From NCBI GenBank assembly GCA_029960045.1, contig JASCOV010000001.1, positions 62,001 to 126,000 of the forward strand: DNA of 64,000 nucleotides, in the 5' to 3' direction. The translations under genes were made by a program, and so were the position numbers. The notes beneath the pieces are model-generated. The model was given only the letters and a program-made list of their open reading frames with translations, was not told where the DNA came from and ran no database searches. This stretch comes from Flavobacteriaceae bacterium PS02293 (GTDB taxonomy: Bacteria > Bacteroidota > Bacteroidia > Flavobacteriales > Weeksellaceae). Numbering within the stretch: position 1 is the stretch's first letter; every line of letters starts with the position of its first letter. Shown here in pieces: positions 18,503-26,693 of this stretch.

Positions 18503-19630
18503 TTACTTAATCTCCAATGAATAAGTTCTTCTGCTCTTATGATGCACCGGATGATAATCTTGCCAAAGAACCTGCACGCTCTTGTTTTCCTCTAATTCCG
18601 GATTGGTTTCAAGATATTTGATGCCTTTATTTTTAAGGTTCATTTGAATCGCTTTAAAAATCATTGATGTAACACCTCTTCTTTGGTATTCTGGATGGAT
18701 GCCTATCAAATAGAAATTAGCGCGCTCATTTTTCTTTCCAGCCTGTAAAAAATGCCACCAACCGAATGGGAAAAGTTTTCCGTTTGATTTTTGTAAAGCT
18801 TTGGAGTACGACGGCATTGTAATCGCAAACGCAACCAGTTGATTGTTCTCGTCAGCCACGCAAGTGATGTAATCTTTGTCTATAAATCCGAAGTATTTTT
18901 CCTTGTAAGTTTTGATTTGCTCGTCAGAAATCGGCGTGTAGGTTGAAAGATGTTTGTAAGTCTCATCCAGCAATTTGAACATCGATTCTACATAAGGCAG
19001 AATCTCTTTTTTATGTTTGAATTGTAAAGTTTTCAATTTATATTTCTGCGCAATCAGCGAACTGAATTTCTCAACTTTCTCAGGCAAAATCTCAGGAAAT
19101 TGCAGCTCAAATTCTACCCATTCTTTTTCCTTAACCAAACCAAGGTTTTCAAGATGTTTTGGGTAATAATCACTATTGTAAAGTCCAATCATTGTTGCCA
19201 ATTTGTCAAATCCGAAAGTCAACATTCCAGCCTTATCAAGATTCGTAAATCCCATCGGACCTTCGATTTTATCGATTTGATTTTCCTTGGCATAATTGAT
19301 GGCGATATCAATCAAAGCTTTAGAAACTTCTGCATCATCAACAAAATCAAACCAGCCGAATCTAACTTTCTTGATGCCAAGTTCTTTCTCTTCTTTTCTA
19401 TTAATCAAAACAGCAATTCTACCAACGATTTTATCATTTTTATAAGCTAAAAACTGCTTTGCTTCAGAATAATTGAGGGCGGGATTTTCTTCCTTTTTCC
19501 AGATATTTCTTTCTTCATTAATCAATGGCGGAACGTAATTCGGGTTGTTCTTATAAAGTTCCATCGGGAATTTGATGAAATCCATTTGGTCTTTTTCCGT
19601 AACTACTTGCTTTATATTGATATTTCCCAT
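18503..19630 (-). CDS. GNAT-fold protein of the YghO-like family
   Basis: The 375-residue cytoplasmic protein starts with IKQVVTEKDQMDFIKFP. Its first half contains the FLAYKNDKIVGRIAVLINR region and the KIEGPMGFTNLDKAGML signature of YghO-like proteins. The C-terminal half shows a GNAT motif A, GIHPEYQRRGVTSMIF, expected to bind acyl-CoA. The acceptor is not known. A promoter with both elements lies directly upstream at 19651-19680, so the gene probably starts its own transcript. Confidence 0.75.
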   Translation of the reverse strand: MGNINIKQVVTEKDQMDFIKFPMELYKNNPNYVPPLINEERNIWKKEENPALNYSEAKQFLAYKNDKIVGRIAVLINRKEEKELGIKKVRFGWFDFVDDAEVSKALIDIAINYAKENQIDKIEGPMGFTNLDKAGMLTFGFDKLATMIGLYNSDYYPKHLENLGLVKEKEWVEFELQFPEILPEKVEKFSSLIAQKYKLKTLQFKHKKEILPYVESMFKLLDETYKHLSTYTPISDEQIKTYKEKYFGFIDKDYITCVADENNQLVAFAITMPSYSKALQKSNGKLFPFGWWHFLQAGKKNERANFYLIGIHPEYQRRGVTSMIFKAIQMNLKNKGIKYLETNPELEENKSVQVLWQDYHPVHHKSRRTYSLEIK

Positions 19631-19650
19631 ATTCTTGTTTATAGATTAGA

Positions 19651-19680
19651 CAAAGATAGTTTTTAAGGAAAAAAAAGCAA
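19651..19680 (-). promoter_or_regulatory. Bacteroidota-type promoter for the YghO-like gene
   Basis: On the minus strand, TTG (19680-19678) is followed after 19 bases by TATCTTTG (19658-19651). The -33/-7 spacing fits, 21 bases before the start codon. Confidence 0.6.
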
Positions 19681-19741
19681 GGCTTTGGTATGATTTTTAC
19701 ATCAAAAGTTGTAATTTATTTTAATATAAATTGAAAATATA

Positions 19742-20428
19742 ATGACAGGTTACTATTTAATTATTGGGATTTCTATGCTGTTGAGTTGGATTGTTTCATC
19801 AAGACTGAAATCCAAATTCGAACATTACTCCAAAGTTCATCTCAGAAATGGACTTTCCGGAAAAGAAATCGCCGAAAAAATGCTGAGAGATAATGGGATT
19901 AATGATGTTCAGGTTGTGTCCGTTCCAGGACAATTGACGGACCATTACAATCCAGAAACTAAAACTGTTAATCTTTCCGAAGCTGTTTATATGCAAAGAA
20001 ATGCGGCGGCTGCTGCAGTTGCAGCTCACGAATGTGGTCACGCCGTCCAACACGCTGTTGGCTATTCTATGCTGCAATTGAGGTCCAAAATGGTTCCGAT
20101 TGTGAACATTAGTTCGAATCTTTTACAATTCGTTTTGATGGGTGGAATTGTGCTAATGGCGATGAGCGGTAGTAAAATTGTATTAGCGATTGGCGTTGTG
20201 CTTTTTGCAATCACCACTTTGTTTGCATTCATCACATTACCAGTTGAATATGATGCGAGTAATCGTGCTTTGAAATGGCTGGAAACTACAGGAACAGTTT
20301 CTCGAGAAGAATACGCAGGCGCAGAAGATTCTCTGAAATGGGCGGCGAGAACTTATGTTGTAGCTGCGTTAGGTTCTCTTGCTCAATTGATGTATTTCGC
20401 ATCATTGCTAATGGGAAATAGAAGATAA
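19742..20428 (+). CDS. Zinc metallopeptidase, YugP-like
   Basis: This 228-residue membrane protein belongs to the neutral zinc metallopeptidase group (Peptidase_Mprotein, YugP type). It opens with a membrane helix. A cytosolic-like segment follows with LSEAVYMQRNAAAAAVAAHECGH, which carries the HExxH zinc site HECGH. Two further hydrophobic helices come next. A glutamate in the later LPVEYDASNRALKWL is a plausible third ligand. Substrates are unknown. The gene ends 3 bases from the convergent yigZ-type gene. Confidence 0.88.
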   Translation: MTGYYLIIGISMLLSWIVSSRLKSKFEHYSKVHLRNGLSGKEIAEKMLRDNGINDVQVVSVPGQLTDHYNPETKTVNLSEAVYMQRNAAAAAVAAHECGHAVQHAVGYSMLQLRSKMVPIVNISSNLLQFVLMGGIVLMAMSGSKIVLAIGVVLFAITTLFAFITLPVEYDASNRALKWLETTGTVSREEYAGAEDSLKWAARTYVVAALGSLAQLMYFASLLMGNRR

Positions 20429-20431
20429 AAG

Positions 20432-21028
20432 TTATGAAATATTAAATTCCAAAAGCATCTCGGACAGCTCGTCTGAGATGCTTTCTTTTTTTGAGGTTTT
20501 GAAGTTGGCTTCAATTATGCAAATATCTTCAGCTTCGAAGGAAATTATTTTTGCATCATATTTATTCAGTAGGGTGAAAATGATATTTTGCTGAGAGAAT
20601 TTGAATTTCAATTCGATTTTCGATTCTAATTCTTTCGTGATGATTTTTGCTTCTTCTAAAGTAAATTTTGCGGATTCTTTATACGCTTTTACCAATCCGC
20701 CAACACCTAATTTTGTTCCGCCGTAATATCTGATAACTACGACCAAAACATTCGTTATTTGATGCGCTAAAAGCTGATTGTAGATTGGTAAGCCTGCACT
20801 TCCGGACGGTTCGCCGTCGTCATTGGCGCGGTAGTTTTCTCCATTAATTCCTAATCGGTAGGCGTAACAATGATGAGTCGCTTTCGGATGAATGGTTTGA
20901 AGATGATTCAGTCTTGATTTAACATCAGATTCAGAATTAACGGGATAAGCAAAACCTATGAATTTGCTTCCTTTTTCTTTCATCAAAACATCCTCGATTT
21001 CTTTATCTATGGTTTGGAATTCAAACAT
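20432..21028 (-). CDS. YigZ/IMPACT family protein (UPF0029)
   Basis: The 198-residue protein has the N-terminal IMPACT domain, with the signatures KATHHCYAYRLG, NDDGEPSGSAGLPIYNQL and VVVIRYYGGTKLGVGGLVKAY. A smaller ferredoxin-like C-terminal domain follows. YigZ relatives bind nucleic acid or ribosome-associated factors; the exact bacterial role is unsettled. Length is typical (about 200). It is convergent with the metallopeptidase gene, with no room for a separate terminator. Confidence 0.92.
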   Translation of the reverse strand: MFEFQTIDKEIEDVLMKEKGSKFIGFAYPVNSESDVKSRLNHLQTIHPKATHHCYAYRLGINGENYRANDDGEPSGSAGLPIYNQLLAHQITNVLVVVIRYYGGTKLGVGGLVKAYKESAKFTLEEAKIITKELESKIELKFKFSQQNIIFTLLNKYDAKIISFEAEDICIIEANFKTSKKESISDELSEMLLEFNIS

Positions 21029-21175
21029 TTTTCAAAAATAGAAATTCTATCATAAAAAATTCAAATATCAAATAAGAAAAGTATAATCTATTGTCTATAA
21101 TTCACATTTACAACTGATTAATTATAAGAGTCTTAAAAAATCACAAAATAAAAATTTCAACTATTAATTTTTATG

Positions 21176-21183
21176 TAATTTTG
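21176..21183 (+). promoter_or_regulatory. Candidate -7 box for the KASIII-type gene
   Basis: TAATTTTG matches TAnnTTTG exactly and lies 23 bases before the ATG at 21207. No TTG is seen at the -33 position. Confidence 0.45.
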
Positions 21184-21206
21184 CATATTAAAATTTATTA
21201 ATATCA

Positions 21207-22286
21207 ATGCCTAATACACTGATCATTGGCTCCGGATGTTACATTCCGGAAAACATAATAGAAGGTTCCCACTTCAAGGATTCTGTTTTCTATGATGATA
21301 ATAATCAACTGATTGAGAAACCAACAGAAGAGATTATTCAAAAATTTGTGGATATCACTGAGATTGAAAGAAGAAGATATTTGAGTCCTGAAGATTTTAA
21401 TTCGGATTTGGGTTTGAGAGCTTCTTTGGAGGCTATTGAAGACGCAGGTATTGATAAGGAAGAAATCGATTATATCATCTACGCTACCAATTTTGGAGAA
21501 GTAGATGTGGATGGGATTCCTAACTTTATGCCTTCTCTATCAGCTAGATTGAAGAACAAATTGGATATTAAAAACAGATCTTGTGTCAATTATGATATGA
21601 TTTTCGGATGTCCAGGTTGGGTAGAATCTCTGATTCTTGCAGATACATTGATTAAAGCTAAAAAGGCAAAAACAATCCTTGTTGTCGGTGGAGAAACTTT
21701 GAGCAGAGTTACTGACGAATTTGACAGAAATAAAATGATCTTCGCAGATGGCGCTGGTGCGGTTGTTGTGACAGCAACGGAAGATACAACAGTTGGGGTT
21801 TTGGCAGACAGTACACTTTGTGACAACGGCGAGGAGCTTAATTATCTTGCAAACGGACCAAGTTTGAATCTTGAATCTAAGGAAGCTAGACAATATATCC
21901 AGATGAAAGGCCGTAAAATTTATGAATATGCTTTGAAAAACGTTCCGGATGCCATCAAGAAAACAATTGAAAAGGCAAATCTTGATATTTCTGACATCAC
22001 GAAAATATTGATCCATCAAGCTAATGCAAAAATGGATTATGCAATGATCGGCAGACTTTTCAAATTGTACGGACAAAAGGATTATGATCACGCAATCTCT
22101 CCTATGACGATCCAAGAATTTGGGAATTCTTCTGTAGCAACGGTTCCGACTTTGTTCGATCTTATCAGAAAAGGGAAAATGGAAGGTCAGGCATTCATTC
22201 CGGGTTCTCACATTCTTTTCACATCGGTTGGAGCGGGAATGAATATCAATTGTGTGATCTACAAATTTCCAGAAGGGAAGATTTAA
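21207..22286 (+). CDS. 3-oxoacyl-ACP synthase III family protein (KASIII-like)
   Basis: The 359-residue thiolase-fold enzyme has a complete Cys-His-Asn triad: Cys135 in IFGCPGW, His270 in LIHQANAKMD and Asn307 in FGNSSVATVP. Family members condense acyl-CoA with malonyl-ACP to start fatty acid or related chains. Compared with the usual FabH (about 320 residues) it is longer, with extra sequence around residues 25-45. It also stands apart from other fatty-acid genes. It may therefore be a paralogue for a special acyl chain and not the housekeeping FabH. A strong terminator follows. Confidence 0.88.
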   Translation: MPNTLIIGSGCYIPENIIEGSHFKDSVFYDDNNQLIEKPTEEIIQKFVDITEIERRRYLSPEDFNSDLGLRASLEAIEDAGIDKEEIDYIIYATNFGEVDVDGIPNFMPSLSARLKNKLDIKNRSCVNYDMIFGCPGWVESLILADTLIKAKKAKTILVVGGETLSRVTDEFDRNKMIFADGAGAVVVTATEDTTVGVLADSTLCDNGEELNYLANGPSLNLESKEARQYIQMKGRKIYEYALKNVPDAIKKTIEKANLDISDITKILIHQANAKMDYAMIGRLFKLYGQKDYDHAISPMTIQEFGNSSVATVPTLFDLIRKGKMEGQAFIPGSHILFTSVGAGMNINCVIYKFPEGKI

Positions 22287-22314
22287 AGTAAAATCGAATT
22301 TTAAACGTTTATAT

Positions 22315-22353
22315 AACAAAAGGAATAAATTTTTATTCCTTTTGTTTTTTTTT
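22315..22353 (+). terminator. Intrinsic terminator after the KASIII gene
   Basis: A perfect 15-bp stem (22315-22329 with 22332-22346) with a 2-base gap is followed by a run of Ts. A possible TTG start at 22342 for the next gene lies inside this stem, which argues for the ATG at 22363. Confidence 0.85.
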
Positions 22354-22362
22354 AATAATACT

Positions 22363-23568
22363 ATGCAAAAGAATATCTTATTTCTTCTGGGTGTTTTTTT
22401 AATGCTGGAAGTTTATGTTTACCAGGCCTTTAAAACGGTTTATTCTAATCAGAATGCGAAATTCATATACTGGATTCCTACGGTTCTGATTTATGGATTT
22501 TTACTCTATTCTGTTTTTACTTTCAATAGAGCTTCACACGAATATCTTAGATTTCAGATTGTTTTTTCAACGATTTTGATTTTTGTATTACCAAAGATTT
22601 TGGTTGCAGTTTTCCTTTTGGTGGAAGATATTTTTAGATTATTCGATTTCGGATACCATTATGTGGCGACAGAAAACCATAATTATCCATCAAGGCGAAA
22701 GTTTGTTAGTTTGGTTGGTTTAGGTTCGGCTGCGGTTTTGGCTGGTTTGGTTTTAGACGGAATTGTTTTCGGGAAATACCGTCACAGAGCGAGAATCGTA
22801 AGATTGAAACTTAAAAACTTACCTGCAGCTTTCAAAGGTTATAAGATTGTTCAAATCTCTGATGTACACAGTGGTAGTTTTCAAAACCCAAAACATTTGC
22901 AGCACGCAATTGATTTGATTAACAAGCAAGATGCAGATTTGATTCTATTTACCGGTGATATGGTCAATAATTATGCGGATGAATTCGTTCCTTTTATTGA
23001 TCTGTTTTCTCAGATTAAAAGCAGAGACGGGAAATTTGCTGTTCTTGGGAATCACGATTATGGAGATTACGGCGATTTTAAATCTAAAGAAGAAAAAGCA
23101 CAAAACATTCCTCAATTAATTGAATATGAGAAAAGAGCAGGATTTGAAATGCTTCGAAATGAACACCGTATCATTGAAAAAAATGGAGAGAAGCTGTATA
23201 TTCTTGGAGTAGAGAACTGGGGTATTGCACCGTTTCCGCAGTTTGGAGATCTTGATAAGGCAAGCCAGAATGTGCCTGTAAATGCGGCTAAAATATTAAT
23301 GTCTCACGATCCGTCACATTTTGATGCTGTGGTTAAGAATCATCCTAGTAATGTCCAATTGACAATCTCAGGACATACACACGGAATGCAGTTCGGAATC
23401 GATCTTAAGAACTTCAAATGGTCGCCTGTAAAGTACAAGTATCCAAAATGGGCAGATCTCTATGAAAGCGAAGATAAATATCTTTATGTTAACCGTGGTT
23501 TCGGCGTGATAGGTTATCCTGGTAGAGTAGGGGTGTTGCCGGAGATTACAGTTTTTGAATTGAGCTAA
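22363..23568 (+). CDS. Membrane-anchored metallophosphoesterase
   Basis: From the chosen ATG the protein has 401 residues. About four hydrophobic helices fill the first 115 residues. A final RRKFVSLVGLGSAAVLAGL helix leads to a calcineurin-like phosphoesterase domain. Its metal-binding blocks are all present: QISDVHSG, FTGDMVNN, LGNHDYG, MSHDPSHF and ISGHTHGMQFG. This is the YkuE-like group; the domain probably faces the periplasm. Relatives act on lipid-linked or nucleotide phosphates, but the substrate here is not known. A hairpin at 23594-23629 ends the unit. Confidence 0.9.
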   Translation: MQKNILFLLGVFLMLEVYVYQAFKTVYSNQNAKFIYWIPTVLIYGFLLYSVFTFNRASHEYLRFQIVFSTILIFVLPKILVAVFLLVEDIFRLFDFGYHYVATENHNYPSRRKFVSLVGLGSAAVLAGLVLDGIVFGKYRHRARIVRLKLKNLPAAFKGYKIVQISDVHSGSFQNPKHLQHAIDLINKQDADLILFTGDMVNNYADEFVPFIDLFSQIKSRDGKFAVLGNHDYGDYGDFKSKEEKAQNIPQLIEYEKRAGFEMLRNEHRIIEKNGEKLYILGVENWGIAPFPQFGDLDKASQNVPVNAAKILMSHDPSHFDAVVKNHPSNVQLTISGHTHGMQFGIDLKNFKWSPVKYKYPKWADLYESEDKYLYVNRGFGVIGYPGRVGVLPEITVFELS

Positions 23569-23593
23569 TAAAATTTATCACTTTAATAATAAT

Positions 23594-23629
23594 AAAGTCT
23601 GTTTATCAAACAAATGATAACAGGCTTTT
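23594..23629 (+). terminator. Intrinsic terminator after the metallophosphoesterase
   Basis: A stem of about 15 bp with one G-T pair (about 23594-23607 with 23614-23628) ends in TTTT. The following stretch to 23815 is AT-rich and shows no other feature I can support. Confidence 0.7.
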
Positions 23630-23815
23630 CTATATGGTTTCTATAAGGTCGCTATACCGTTTCTTTATGCTAACTCTATTCTTTAGAGATTACGATTAAT
23701 TAAATAAAATGAACTTATTTTTGATTAATTTAAAATCTGTAATTGTTGTGGAAATATAGCTTAACGTCTGATTTTTAAATGATTTCTATTACATTATAAA
23801 AGTCCAATTAAGGTT

Positions 23816-24568
23816 TTAAAACAAATAATCCTTCATTCTAGAGACTGCAATTTCGTGCTCATCTATGAACTGAAATAAGCTTTCTAATCTGTCTTCAAAA
23901 CTTCTACCGAGATTTATCTTTTTATAAAATGGCAAAACAAATGGCAACTTATCTTTGCTGAAAAGCTGCCATGCATTTGCGTAGATCATCACATATTCGT
24001 CCGACTTCAGACTTTCCAAAAGCATACTCTCGTAATATCTCATAGGAGTCACTTGGAGTACATAATCATTGAACGGAAGTTGCGAATATGGTGACTGACT
24101 TTCCGGAATAACCGTTAACTCATTTTCGGTATAGATTTCTGTTTTTTCTGTCAGCTTTCGCCATAGAAAATCGATCTTGGATTCCTCGATATTTGAGACG
24201 TAAATGAAGTCCATTTTCTTGATCTCGGAGTAGGGAAGGCGATGCGATTTTTGTCTCAATCCCTTGATTGGTTTTTGTAGGATTTGTTCCAGATTTCGTT
24301 TCGTTTTTGCAATGGTTTCTGCATCGGAATTGACGTTGTAGAGCCCGATTTCGTGACCGGAAAGTGATAAGCTTTTTAGTAGTTTTTGAAGTGGTTCTGC
24401 GAGAGATATTTCTACAAAAAAAGTAGCGTGATATTCATGCAGTTCCAATAAAAGTAAAATAATTTTCGTATTTTCTTCGATAGATGATATCAATTCTGTT
24501 GCTGAGAATTTATTGTTACTTTCTCTACTTTTTTCCGTAATTGATATGTTGAATGTCAATAAAATCAC
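23816..24568 (-). CDS. Polysaccharide-deacetylase-like protein with lost metal-site residues
   Basis: The 250-residue protein has the order of a NodB-type deacetylase. It begins with ILLTFNISITEK where active enzymes have TFDDG. HATFFVE matches motif ATFF, and GHEIGLYN stands where the zinc-binding His of GHEIGNHT is expected. Both the catalytic Asp and the usual motif-2 His are therefore missing, so metal-dependent deacetylation is unlikely. The later RLPYSEIKKM and VIYANAW-like stretches fit the rest of the fold. No signal peptide is seen, suggesting a cytoplasmic role. It is 83 bases downstream of the threonine dehydrogenase gene and may share its promoter. Confidence 0.7.
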   Translation of the reverse strand: MILLTFNISITEKSRESNNKFSATELISSIEENTKIILLLLELHEYHATFFVEISLAEPLQKLLKSLSLSGHEIGLYNVNSDAETIAKTKRNLEQILQKPIKGLRQKSHRLPYSEIKKMDFIYVSNIEESKIDFLWRKLTEKTEIYTENELTVIPESQSPYSQLPFNDYVLQVTPMRYYESMLLESLKSDEYVMIYANAWQLFSKDKLPFVLPFYKKINLGRSFEDRLESLFQFIDEHEIAVSRMKDYLF

Positions 24569-24651
24569 TTAAACTTAAATTTATATTTTGTTTGTAAATA
24601 ATTAAAAATCAAATGTTAAAAATAATTTAACTTAAATTGATAATTTAAATT

Positions 24652-25617
24652 TTACTCTTTGTCTAACTTTTTCTTAAGGTTATTTATCATATCTATTGAC
24701 ATTGAAGAAATGTTGAACTTATAATCCAGTCCCCAATCTTCTTTTGCAGCTGAGTCATCAATACTCGCCGGCCAAGAATCTGCAATCTGCTGACGGAAAT
24801 CCGGCTCGTATTTTATCTCAAAATCAGGGATTGTTTTTTTGATCTCATCAGCCAATTCTTTTGGTGTAAATCTCATCCCGCCAAGGTTATAAGAATAGCG
24901 AATTTTTACCTGTTCTTTTGGAGCAGTCATTAGCTTGATTGTAGCATCAATTGCATCATCCATGTAGAGCATTGGCATCGCTGTATCTTCCTTGATGAAG
25001 CTTGTGTATTTTGCATTTTCTACAGCCTCATAAAAAATCTCTACCGCATAATCTGTAGTGCCTCCACCTGCTGGAGCTTTCCATGAAATCAAACCAGGAT
25101 AACGGATACTTCTGATATCAACGCCGTATTTTTCAAAGTAATATTCACACCATTTTTCGCCTGCCATTTTGGAGATTCCGTAAACAGTTGTCGGATTCAG
25201 AACCACTTCTTGTCCCACGTTTTCTTTCGGAATTCCTTTCCCAAATACTGCAATCGAGCTCGGCCAGAATATCTTTTTAAGTGTTCCTGCTTTCGCCAAT
25301 TCGCAAAGATGGATCAGCGGATCAAGATTCAGTTTCCACGCAAAAAGTGGTTGTTTCTCGGATGTTCCTGATAATAGTGATGCTAAATGATATACAGTCG
25401 TGATGTTGTGTTCTGTGATGACCTCTGTAACTGCTTGGAAATTAGTAACATCAAGTCTTTCGTAATAACCAGCTTCCGTGATGCCTTCTTTCCATTTGTC
25501 AAGTCCGGATGCGATAACGTTTTCTTTACCGTACATTTCACAGAGTCTTACGGTAAGTTCCGTTCCGATCTGTCCAAGTGCGCCGGTAATGAGAATTTTT
25601 TCTTTAGGTGTTTCCAT
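24652..25617 (-). CDS. tdh: L-threonine 3-dehydrogenase, SDR type
   Basis: The 321-residue NAD-dependent epimerase-fold enzyme has the Rossmann motif ITGALGQIG (residues 10-18), the catalytic YGISK (Tyr/Lys) and the conserved IRYPGLISWKAPAGGG signature of short-chain threonine dehydrogenases of the Flavobacterium type. It oxidises threonine to 2-amino-3-ketobutyrate in the cytoplasm. No 2-amino-3-ketobutyrate ligase gene lies next to it. A TAGATTTG box lies 19 bases upstream of its start. Confidence 0.9.
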   Translation of the reverse strand: METPKEKILITGALGQIGTELTVRLCEMYGKENVIASGLDKWKEGITEAGYYERLDVTNFQAVTEVITEHNITTVYHLASLLSGTSEKQPLFAWKLNLDPLIHLCELAKAGTLKKIFWPSSIAVFGKGIPKENVGQEVVLNPTTVYGISKMAGEKWCEYYFEKYGVDIRSIRYPGLISWKAPAGGGTTDYAVEIFYEAVENAKYTSFIKEDTAMPMLYMDDAIDATIKLMTAPKEQVKIRYSYNLGGMRFTPKELADEIKKTIPDFEIKYEPDFRQQIADSWPASIDDSAAKEDWGLDYKFNISSMSIDMINNLKKKLDKE

Positions 25618-25636
25618 TTTTATTTTTATTGATTCG

Positions 25637-25644
25637 CAAATCTA
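25637..25644 (-). promoter_or_regulatory. Candidate -7 box for tdh
   Basis: The minus strand reads TAGATTTG, an exact TAnnTTTG match, 19 bases before the tdh ATG. A -33 element is not clear. Confidence 0.45.
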
Positions 25645-25802
25645 ATTAATTTAAATATTTGGCTAAAATTTTTCAACTGCAAAAGATTTCTATTTTAACA
25701 GCGCCAGAATAAAACAGCTGAAATAGTTTGTGAGATTGTGGTATTCATGTAATTTTATCATTCTAAGCTTTACAATTTCAGTTCCAATTTATATCAAATC
25801 TT

Positions 25803-26630
25803 ATGAAAACGAATTCTATAATAAATGTCGATGAACTTTTTCAAATTTCAAATCACTCTGATCTCAGAATGTATGATGTAAGAACAGGACAAAATGCCAA
25901 AGAATTATATCTGGAAAAACATTTGAAGAATGCAGTATTCGTTGATTTGAATATTGATTTGGCGGAAATTGATAATCCTGAAAATGGAGGAAGACATCCG
26001 CTTCCGAAGTTTTCAAATTTCATTAAAACCTTAGGAGAGTTAGGAATTGATAAAGATTCAAAGGTTGTTATCTATGATGACAAAAACGGTGCAAATGCAG
26101 GCGCAAGATTTTGGTGGATGCTAAAAGCGGTTGGTCACAAAAATGTACAAGTCTTGAATGGCGGTTTGCAATTTGCAGAAAGTCAAGGTTATGAATTGAA
26201 TTCCAGAAATGAAACTTATCCAAAAACCAAATATGTTTCTGAATTTGAAAATTGGCAATTACCACAAGTTTGGATTGATGATGTAAAAGATGCAACTGAA
26301 AATCCTGAATTTCTGATTGTTGATGTAAGAGAATCGCAACGTTATAATGGAATTACTGAACCCATCGACTTGATTGCCGGACATATTCCTAATGCTGAAA
26401 ATTTTCCTTTCTCCGAAAATTTAGAGGAAAACGGATTATTCAAATCGCCGGAAGTTCTTAATGAAAAATATACAGAGTTCTTCAAAAATAAAGATTCAAA
26501 ACAAATCATTTTCCATTGCGGAAGCGGTGTTACGGCTTGTCATTCATTGTTAGCTTTGGATTATGCTGGTTTCGAAATTCCAAATCTTTATGTCGGAAGC
26601 TGGAGCGAGTGGAGTAGAAACGAAGTTTGA
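25803..26630 (+). CDS. Sulfurtransferase with two rhodanese domains
   Basis: The 275-residue protein has a non-catalytic first rhodanese domain (about 1-130, MYDVRTGQ, GARFWWMLKAVGHKNV). A catalytic second domain holds the active-site loop CGSGVTA at Cys239. The SseA-like layout suggests transfer of sulfane sulfur from 3-mercaptopyruvate or thiosulfate to a thiol acceptor. The second-domain loop CGSGVTA resembles mercaptopyruvate sulfurtransferases (CGSGVTA) more than thiosulfate-type rhodaneses (CRKGVTA). It is cytoplasmic, as no signal peptide is seen. Confidence 0.92.
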   Translation: MKTNSIINVDELFQISNHSDLRMYDVRTGQNAKELYLEKHLKNAVFVDLNIDLAEIDNPENGGRHPLPKFSNFIKTLGELGIDKDSKVVIYDDKNGANAGARFWWMLKAVGHKNVQVLNGGLQFAESQGYELNSRNETYPKTKYVSEFENWQLPQVWIDDVKDATENPEFLIVDVRESQRYNGITEPIDLIAGHIPNAENFPFSENLEENGLFKSPEVLNEKYTEFFKNKDSKQIIFHCGSGVTACHSLLALDYAGFEIPNLYVGSWSEWSRNEV

Positions 26631-26691
26631 GTTATGAATTATAAGTTATGAATTTCTGAAACTCATAATTCATAACTTATAATTCATAACT
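26630..26691. repeat. Perfect 25-bp inverted repeat between convergent genes
   Basis: Arms 26630-26654 and 26667-26691 are exact reverse complements with a 12-base loop. Each arm is itself built from two near-identical TTATGAATT units. It fills the gap between convergent genes and may end transcription from both sides, although no T-run follows. Confidence 0.8.
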
Positions 26692-26693
26692 AT

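Noticed and set aside
21540..22319. 259-codon frame antisense to the KASIII-type gene
   Set aside because: The sense frame has a full catalytic triad; the antisense product is Cys/Ile-rich with no domain pattern.
22342..22362. Upstream TTG start for the metallophosphoesterase
   Set aside because: It falls inside the terminator stem and poly-T tract; the ATG at 22363 directly begins the first helix.
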